DNA of 64,000 nucleotides, from positions 90,602,871 through 90,666,870 of the forward strand of contig CM051455.1 of NCBI GenBank assembly GCA_028274465.1, written 5' to 3'. The DNA is from Plantago ovata. Taxonomy: Eukaryota > Streptophyta > Magnoliopsida > Lamiales > Plantaginaceae. Of this stretch, positions 57,201-64,000 are shown piece after piece (position 1 is the first letter of the stretch; every line of letters begins with the position of its first letter). The position numbers and the translations under genes are program-made. Under the pieces are notes generated by a model, which saw only the letters and a program-made list of their open reading frames with translations, was not told where the DNA came from and ran no database searches.

Positions 57201-58029
57201 CACCAAAGAAGATGGTGTTGAAGAGTTTCTGAGATTAGAGATAATACCTCCAAGTATTTGTACGGCAATAGCTTTCGAGATATCATAAGGCCTTCAATGT
57301 TTTCACCTCCAATCAGCTTAATTCTGCCATCCCTGTATACAAGTTGCACATGAGTACAGATAATAAGGTTCGAGATGGTAGAGTATATGTTCTATATTAC
57401 TACCTCCGTTTCATTAAGAAGTTCCTAAGGGGACTATTCATCGTTCCCTTATATGTATGCATATTCCAAACACCCACTCTGCAGTGCAGTAAAGCAAGAA
57501 TAAATCTAAGTATCTAAGACAAGCAGCCGGAATCCAAATCTGGATAAATAAAGTTGGATGTTCTAGAGTTAAATAGCGCAAATTAAGGTTACTCTAGTGA
57601 AAACAGCATAAACGTCATATTAGAGCCTCCACCAAAAAAAAAAAAAAAAAGTAAAAGTGTTATGATCCAATCACATACACAATCTTGTAGTATCAGCAAC
57701 CAATAATCTATGAATCTAAATTCCGAATTTTCCAAAATCCTTTCTAGTTACTCACTCAACAACAACTTTCTGTTATAGCTGTATATGGCAAACATATTGA
57801 GGCAATCAAAACCAGTAACACAATAAAACGGCTACAGTTTAAGTAAGATTGAAATAGGCAAATACTAGCCTACCGTGGAACTTGAACACAACAAAACCGC
57901 TACGAGTAAAAAACAATAACGCAATGAGCTTAGAATGATGAAGTGAGCGTAGAGTAGACTAACATTTATCCGGAAATCCAAGTCATCGGCCGTCAACAGT
58001 CCTTTCTGATGCTGATGCTGCTGCTGCAT
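54259..58029 (-). pseudogene. Tomosyn-like (STXBP5/Lgl-type WD40) host gene, 5' exons only
   Basis: Exons on the minus strand, with sites I can place: first coding piece 58029-57964 (MQQQHQHQKGLLTADDLDFR); 57332-57248 (DGRIKLIGGENIEGLMISRK, LLPYKYLE; AG before, GTATTA after); 56455-56402 (FLQNQGLLIGITNNNDIE); 55523-55432 (IWNLESRRLIACILQWESNI, TAFSVISGSSF; donor GTATGA); 55326 to about 55226 (YVGDEYGWIYVVKYDTEDGH, LSRLPYHL); about 54317-54259 (SNHQPVVGVLPSPVLLGTG). Joined order matches the N-terminal WD40 repeats of plant tomosyn-like R-SNARE regulators of exocytosis. A one-base deletion in the last exon changes the expected VVGVLPQPCSSGNR to VVGVLPSPVLLGTG. The exon expected between the first two (HYGIP...LLAI-like) and all later exons are missing. 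It is a broken copy. Confidence 0.72.
55226..55326 (-). pseudogene. Tomosyn-like exon with the VGDEYG strand
   Basis: The acceptor CTGCTCTAG is followed by GTATGTTGGTGATGAGTATG. The split ATG codon is completed exactly by the previous exon (AT before its GTATGA donor), which supports both splice sites. The 3' edge is uncertain; GGCAA followed by GTATTG is the best donor. Confidence 0.7.
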
Positions 58030-58360
58030 ACAATTGATAAATGGAAATGTAATTGTGTTGTGAAATAAAGTGATCGATTTAGTTGAAAATCGATGCAAAA
58101 GAGGGGAAAACGGTTGGTTTTGATCGGAGAGATTGATTGATTGTGATGCTGTTAGAACCGTTCTAGGGCTCTATGACATCATGGTCTCATCTCCCAGGAG
58201 CTAGAGTATGAGTAAATGTAGGATTAGACTAAGTACCTTCAAAATAAAGAAGAGAAGGGAATAGTAAAGGGAGGGACCTCAGTTAGGTTGATGCCAATTT
58301 AATGTGTGGGGAATAATCTGAGAATGAATGTGTGCGCATGTACAATAAATGAGACATATA
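58030..58360. other. Upstream region of the tomosyn-like copy
   Basis: There is no gene. It lies between the start of the antisense tomosyn-like copy and the Tat-lineage element. A palindrome-like CGGTTCTAACAG stretch and a TATATATAGGGAGG run near 58358 are the only notable points; the latter could be a TATA box of a lost LTR. Confidence 0.35.
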
Positions 58361-58527
58361 TATAGGGAGGATACATGGTGGACCCCGATTCTGCCATGGT
58401 CTCCTATTCGAGGGACAACTCGGTGATGCTCCCCGTATCGCATCTGCTTTCGACGGTTGGAAGGCTGATGGTCTTGGGGACAACCTTTCGAGGGTAGTGT
58501 ATAGGCCTTTCGGGGCTTCACACCCTT

Positions 58528-59184
58528 GTGCCCCCATCATCAGTCCCCCATGTTTCGGTAGATAGAGACTCCATAGGAACTCCCATGATCCGGTTAATCG
58601 AAAGGCGCAGATCCGTGGTGGCGCGACCGCCCCCCTCGCGGCCCCCGTTACCAATGCAATCCACCGTTTTCAGAGAATCGAAATATTCCCATCCCGTAGA
58701 GGACCACAACGTCGACAATGACCCCATTTACGACGAGATAAGATTCATAGCCGGGGGACCAACGGGAGGAGATTCCAGAAAAGAAAGAGATAGGACATCC
58801 CGTCGAATGAGAAATGCCTACACCGAAGGAGTACCAACTTTCAATGTAGGAAGCCTCGAAGTCCAAGAGCACGTTCTGACCTTCGGCGCAACCGACATTC
58901 CCCATCCAGATACTACTCGAAACCAAGACCCCAACTTCCCTTTGGTCATTTCGATGGTTCTGTCTGGAATTACCATAAGGAAAGTTCTAGTGGATACCGG
59001 AAGTTCAGTAAACGTCATTACAACCGCCACTTTGAAAAAGATGAAGATTGAGAGAAAAAGCTTCGACCCAGTGATAACCGAACTCTCTGGTTTCGGTGGA
59101 GCCGTTGTTAAACCCCTCGGAATGATCTGGCTCTTGACATCCTTGGGGCAAAGCCCTCTCACGCGACCCACCAATGTCAGCACG
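58528..59184 (+). pseudogene. Tat-lineage gag end and aspartic protease (fossil)
   Basis: The protease active site is KVLVDTGSSVNVI near 58983-59020, followed by LSGFGG and the strand VVKPLGMIWL. Upstream, FIAGGPTGGDSRKERDRTSR and a linker correspond to the end of gag. Family members have FIAGG...DSN.AR in the same place. Confidence 0.83.
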
Positions 59185-59186
59185 TA

Positions 59187-61538
59187 GTGGTCGACGATCC
59201 TATGGGATACAACATCATCTTTGGACGTCCTGGACTCAACCAATTCCAAGCTGTGGCGTCCACTTACCACCTAAAGATGAAATTTCCAACCGAGGCGGGA
59301 GTGGGAGAAGTCAAAGGGGACCCCAAAGAAGCATGGGAGTGCTACTGTGCATCGACCTTACCCAAAAAACCTCCCAACAACGAGGAACCAGCCAGGAGAA
59401 GCCCCGAATCATTAGAAAGTACTCAAGAGGGAAGGTTACCCTCGAAACGACACTGCCTAGTCGTTGAGGAGCCCTTCGACTTCCCTACTAATCCGGTCGA
59501 AGGCAAAGAGCGTTTGGAGCCTTGTTCTGAAGTTAAAGATCTGGAGCTGTTCGATGCCTACCCCGAAAGAACTACAAAAATAGCCAGCGACCTCCCCAAA
59601 GACCTCGAGTTAGCCCTTTCACTCTTTTTGAAGAACAACGCTGACGTATTCGCTTGGAGCACCGTAGATCTGAAAGGGATAAGCCCTCATATCATGGTCC
59701 ACCGAATCAACGTCGATAGAAGAGCTAAACCCGTCAGCCAAAAGCAAAGAAACTTCAGCCGAGAAATGAACCTAATTATCGACGAAGAAATAGCCAAACT
59801 CCGAAAGGCCGACAATATTCGACCCACTAGGTTCTCCGATTGGCTTTGTAATGTGGTGCTGGTAAGCAAGGGAAAAGGTAGGTGGAGAATGTGCAACGAT
59901 TTTATTGACCTCAACAAACACTGCCCGCAAGATCCTTACCCTTTGCCTCGAATCGACCAGCTAGTGGATTCGACGGCCGGGGCGGAGCGCCTAAGCTTCA
60001 TGGACACTTTCCAAGGATATTACCAAGTACCAATGGCCAAGGAGGACATAGACAAAACCGCCTTCGTAACTCACTCAGGAGTTTTTTCTTTCCAAGTCAT
60101 GCCTTTCGGCCTAAGGAACGCAAGAGCCACATACCAAAGATTGGTCAATATGATGTTCGAAGCAGAGATTTGGAAGACAATGGAAGTTTACGTGGACGAC
60201 ATGTTGGTGAAAAGTGTCGAAGCAGAGGACCACGTTAAGAACCTAAGCCGATGTTTCGAGATTTTGAGGAAATTCGGGATGAAACTCAACCCATCGAAGT
60301 GTACTTTCGGCGTCAAAGGAGGAAATTTCATGGGGTACATGGTCACCCAACGTGGAATCGAAGCCAACCCAGACAAAATCAAAGCAATCTTGGATTTCCC
60401 AAGTCCCAAGAACATTTCGGAAGTCCAGAGGTTAGTCGGACGCGTCATCGCCCACAGTCGATTCATATCAAGATCTGGAGAAAAGAGCCTTCCCTTCTTC
60501 AAAATCTTAAGGAACAGCAAGAACTTCGAGTGGAGTGGCAAAAGCAAGAAAGCTCTCGAAGGGTTAAAGATGCATCTTTCGAACCCTCCCCTTCTGTCAA
60601 AAACCAGACAAGGTGACGTCTTATACTTACATGTGGAAATATCGCAAGAGGTGATAAGTTCCGTGCTAGTGCGAATCGAAGGGGACCAACATCAGCCGGT
60701 CTACTATCTGAGCAAGGTTCTCACCAAAGCAGAGGTAAACTACTTAGACATTGAAAAACTAGCCTACTGCGTAGTACTCGCGGAAAGACGGCTCCGACCT
60801 TATTTTCAATCCCACGAGGTGGTAGTTCTCACCTCGCAACCTTTGAAGAGAATTCTAGGCAAACCCGACTTGTCAGGAAGACAGGTGACTTGGGCAGTGG
60901 AGCTCATGGAACACTCCATCGAATTCCAAGCGCCCAAGTCGAAACGAGCTCAGGTGGTGGCCGATTTCTTCCTCGGGGTCCAAGAGGAGCTCGGTCCAGT
61001 GCACTTAGTCGAAGGCACAAATAAAGGAGAAAACATGGAACCAAGGTGGGAAATCTATGTCGACGGATCTTCATCTAGAGGACAAGGCGGAGTAGGAGTT
61101 CACATGACTGATCCTGCAGATATCCAAGTGGATTTCGCCATCCGGCTAGCATTTCCAGCAACAAACAACAAAGCCGAGTATGAAGCGGTCCTTATTGGGC
61201 TACGATTATCCCTCGAAGGGGGTGCGAAGCACGTCCACGTACACACTGACTCGCAACTCGTAGCTCAACAACATGAAGGGGTCTTCGAAGCAAAAGAAGA
61301 ACCAATGAAACTGTACTTATCGGAGCTCAAAGCAATGACCGCCAAGTTCCATAGTGTTGAGATATCTCAAATCTCCCGCACCCTTAACAGGGTAGCAGAC
61401 GGACTAGCTAAGTTCGGAAGCTCATCACAAACAATCGCTACCCGACAGGTATGGAAATTCCCCACGAGAAATGATTTGCCAAAAAGACAAATCTCTCAAC
61501 CACTAAGCTCTTATTTCCCATACCTTCAACGCAGGTAA
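59187..61538 (+). pseudogene. Tat-lineage RT, RNase H and second RNase H (fossil)
   Basis: It starts with the end of protease (YNIIFGRPGLNQFQAV). RT spans about residues 190-380: VVLVSKGKGRWRMCNDFIDL, SFMDTFQGYYQVPM, MPFGLRNARATYQRLV, with the catalytic YVDDM near residue 333 (nt 60186). The connection and first RNase H follow (AHSRFISRSGEKSLPFFKIL, DVLYLHVEISQEVISSVLVR, NYLDIEKLAYCVVLAERRLR). The second RNase H is at about residues 616-745: WEIYVDGSSSRGQGGVGV, NKAEYEAVLIGLRL, HTDSQLVAQQ and NRVADGLAKF supply the D-E-D-D residues. This second domain is the mark of Tat elements. Confidence 0.9.
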
Positions 61539-63039
61539 CCCTCATGACGGTCCAACGACCGGCCATAGGAGAAAACAAGCTAAAGCGGAAACAAGATGAT
61601 AGGCTCGAAGTGAATGCCATTGAAGGCGACCACAATTGGTTGACCGACATCAAGGTAAAACACCCAAAAAGAAGGACATAATACACAAGTTCAAATTGCT
61701 CGAACACCCGAACCTATCGAACGTATGTACCCTCAAAAGGCCATATGGTTCGAAGGGGGGGGGGACAATATTCGGAGGCCAACACTCGAAATAATGCTTT
61801 CGAAGGAACCTCCCACTAACCCCCTTTTTCCGCAGCTTTTCAAACAGGGAATCACCCCCGAAGACCGCACAGAAGCCAGAAGGATCCGAAGGCGAGCACA
61901 ATACTTCATTTGGGACGGTTACGACTTATACAAAAGATCTTTCGACGGGCCTCACTTGAAATGCGTCAGCAAGGAAGAATCCCAACTCATCCTAGAAGAA
62001 GTCCACGCCGGGAGTTGTGGTAACCATTCGGGCGGAAGAGCTCGAGCACAAAAAATACGGCGACAAGGATTTTATTGGCCAACCATCATAAAGGATTCAA
62101 AGGCCCGAGCCAAAAGGTGCGACGAGTGTCAACGCTTTGCTCGAAGTAGTAAGGCACCGGGAGAACCTATGATAGCCATTCCCATTTCCTGTCCCTTCGA
62201 TAGATGGGGGATAGATATCGTAGGAAAATGCCCACTTCCATGAACCAAAAGAAATTCCTGATTGTCGCAGTGGAATACTTTTCTAAGTGGGTCGAAGCGG
62301 AGGCCGTAGGAAGAATAACAGAAGAAGTAATGAGAAGCTTTATATGGAGAAATATCATTTGTCGGTTCGGGCTTCCACGGATCATCACTTCAGATAATGG
62401 GACACAATTCACCGGGAAGAAAATACGAGCGTGGTGTTCAGAGCTCGGAATCAAGCAGAGTTTCACCTCAGTTGGCCATCCTCAAGCCAACGGATTGACA
62501 GAAGTCACTAACCGCACAATCGTTCACAATCTCGAAAAAAGGTTATGAGAGTCTAAAGCCGATTGGGCTGACGAACTTCATGGAGTACTATGGGTTTATC
62601 GAACAACTCAGAGAACAGCCACGAAGCAAACTCCATTTTGCATGGTATTCGGCTCCGAGGCAGTCATCCCGTGTGAGATAGCGGTGGAAAGCCTTAGGGT
62701 CAAGGAGTACAACTCGAACGATAACGACGAAGCCAGAGCCTTGGAGCTAGATTTACTGGACGCTAAGAGAGAAGAAGTTAGGATGCAGATCCTTCGATAC
62801 CAAGCCATGATGACTAAGGCTTATAATAAAAACTTAGTCCGGCGTGACCGAACGTGGGCGACCTCGTGCTTAGAAAGGCGAACATACTGGAAAAAGTAGG
62901 GAAGATCCAAGAACCGTGGCAAGGACCATTTCGAGTCACAGAGGCGTTGTCGAATGGATCTTACAGGCTCGAAGATTTAGAAGGAAACACACTACAAAGG
63001 CCTTGGAACATCAAGAATCTTAGGAGATATTACCCCTGA
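61539..63039 (+). pseudogene. Tat-lineage integrase (fossil)
   Basis: The zinc-binding H2C2 segment lies near 62005-62140 (EVHAGSCGNHSGGRARAQKI, RQGFYWPTI, CDECQRFA). The catalytic core follows with GIDIVGKCP (D), ITSDNGTQFTGK (D) and GHPQANGLTEVTNRTIV (E) near 62200-62530. The C-terminal part reads MGDLVLRKANI, GPFRVTEAL and SYRLEDLEGN and ends at 63039 with LRRYYP. It is broken in several places. Confidence 0.87.
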
Positions 63040-63873
63040 AAATATCCTCGAAGTAGTTGCTTTTTGTCACTTTTTGGTTTCAACATTCCCAAGAAACCAC
63101 CCCCGAAAAAGGGGTCGTCACTGAAAAGGAGATGTTAGTTGAAAATCTTGCCAATCAAAAGACCCTCCCACAAACCACCCTCAAGAAGGGTCGTCAATGT
63201 GAGAGAGCCGAATGATTAATGAAATGAATTCGATGCTCTTTTGTTCTCTTCACATACGCAAGTTGAAAAACACTCCGAAAGGAAACCCTCGAGTATTTGA
63301 TAGACTATCGACGGATGGATCATCATAACTAAGAAAAACCGTTCGACCTAAACGAACCACTGTTCGTGGGCCAGTACGAATAGATGTTCATTTCGACGGA
63401 AAAACAATCATTCAACTAGACTGCTGCTTCGAAATACCCTTTCAAAATGAGGATGATGATTCGATGAGGATATTCGACGGAATAAACCTCACCCAAATAC
63501 ATCACCCGAAAATAACTCCGCGAAGAAAAACAACATCTTCAAAGAGCAACGAGATGTAAGTTACAAATCTCTTTCGACGGAAAAGATCTTACTGACACAT
63601 ACTCGTCGAAAAACAAAAAAACAACCAACACAATGATAACACTAGCATCGAAATAAATCAGGCAACGAAAGGGCCTATCAGTGTTGACAAAAAAAAGGAT
63701 TCGACCTGGCCCTCTCCCCAAAAACTAAGGGGCCAATCACCGAATCCTCTCCCCCTAAAACCGTTCGAAGGGTCAAAAGACTACCGAAATACAAGTCAAA
63801 CTTAAATATTGTACTTAATACAAGTCAAATATAAATAAGTGCTTTACAAAAGTTACTCGGCATACCGAGTCTT
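63040..63873. other. Spacer after Tat-lineage pol
   Basis: There is no gene on the plus strand. TTCGA and TCGAA words are dense (TTCGACGG repeated near 63398, 63476 and 63571). Such a spacer before an antisense frame is usual in Retand and related Tat elements. Confidence 0.55.
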
Positions 63874-64000
63874 CTACGAAGGGGGAGCGGGATTGCTGTG
63901 AGCAGTATCTTCGGTGTTGTCATCAAAGTTGAACCTCTTCAAAATAGACCCAAAATCCTTGAACGAAAGCGAGCCAAGATCAATTCCAGCCAGAGTAAGG
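63874..64000 (-). pseudogene. End of an antisense frame downstream of Tat-lineage pol (fossil)
   Basis: The minus strand is open from the window edge to a TAG at 63874-63876 and reads LTLAGIDLGSLSFKDFGSIL, then KRFNFDDNTEDTAHSNPAPP. Tat elements such as Retand and Grande carry an antisense frame between pol and the 3' LTR. Only 41 residues are in the window, so this rests on position, strand and protein-like composition. Confidence 0.5.

Larger units (their letters stand above)
58370..64000 (+). mobile_element. Tat-lineage Ty3/Gypsy element (Ogre/Retand type), fossil; 3' end off window
   Basis: Order: end of gag or linker, protease, RT, RNase H, a second (archaeal-type) RNase H, integrase, then a spacer and an antisense frame. 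Integrase after RT is Gypsy order; a second RNase H marks the Tat lineage. No LTR or PBS is visible on the left, where it is truncated near 58370. TTCGA words are frequent throughout. The 3' LTR would be beyond the window. Pol is broken, with roughly four to six breaks, but domains are well conserved, so it is moderately old. Confidence 0.9.

Noticed and set aside
58279-58727. Minus-strand frames near the start of the Tat-lineage element
   Set aside because: Opposite-strand shadows of the gag-to-protease linker; no family match.

Overview
The window reads as repeat-rich chromosomal DNA of a flowering plant, almost certainly a eudicot. It holds Copia and Gypsy LTR retrotransposons of plant-only lineages (SIRE, Athila and Tat types), plant L1-type LINEs, a CACTA transposon, and broken pieces of plant nuclear genes with GT-AG introns. 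I see no intact host protein-coding gene. Two runs of exactly 100 N (15337-15436 and 32104-32203) are scaffold gaps, so the order of sequence across them is not guaranteed.

Layout, left part (1-25904). A SIRE-like Copia element (gag, pol and a long third reading frame after pol) enters from the left edge. Two Athila-like Gypsy elements lie in its third frame (6465-9254 and 11592-15164). A piece of Copia LTR runs into the first gap at 15165. After the gap comes an antisense Copia remnant with gag, a primer-binding site for initiator tRNA-Met and a 1.8-kb LTR (15437-18623). Next is a long LTR (A, 19732-22470) that contains a tRNA-like module, cut by the 3' end of a third Athila-like element in antisense (22471-25904).

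Middle part (25905-45778). Two arms of about 6.1-6.2 kb, 25905-32103 and 36825-42963, are inverted copies of each other and a few percent diverged. Each arm carries the 3' half of an L1-type LINE, one end of a non-autonomous CACTA element inserted in that LINE, a nested LINE tail, a 298-bp tandem duplication, and an antisense fragment of a chloroplast copper-ATPase gene (PAA2/HMA8-like). The spacer holds the second gap, an Athila-like LTR, a fragment of a papain-like protease gene, and a complete solo Copia LTR (34288-36099, target duplication GTTAA). That LTR contains seven tandem units, each with a hairpin. The right arm extends into a longer LINE copy and a complete CACTA element (41497-44073, target duplication CTC).

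Right part (45779-64000). A second fragment (B) and a complete solo copy (C, 47226-49762, target duplication AGATT) of the LTR A family lie here; C sits inside another promoter-bearing repeat rich in CCTACTAG motifs. The stretch 50433-58150 is the least repetitive. It holds an unrecognised antisense frame and the antisense 5' exons of a broken tomosyn-like (STXBP5/Lgl-type WD40) gene. The window ends in a Tat-lineage Gypsy element with two RNase H domains and the end of an antisense frame downstream of pol.

Order of events that nesting supports: SIRE-like element before both Athila-like insertions; LTR A before Athila copy 3; LINE, then CACTA, then the inverted duplication; the CCTACTAG repeat before solo LTR C. 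The feature most likely to be doing something now is the inverted duplication, which could yield double-stranded RNA over TE sequence and a captured copper-transporter fragment.
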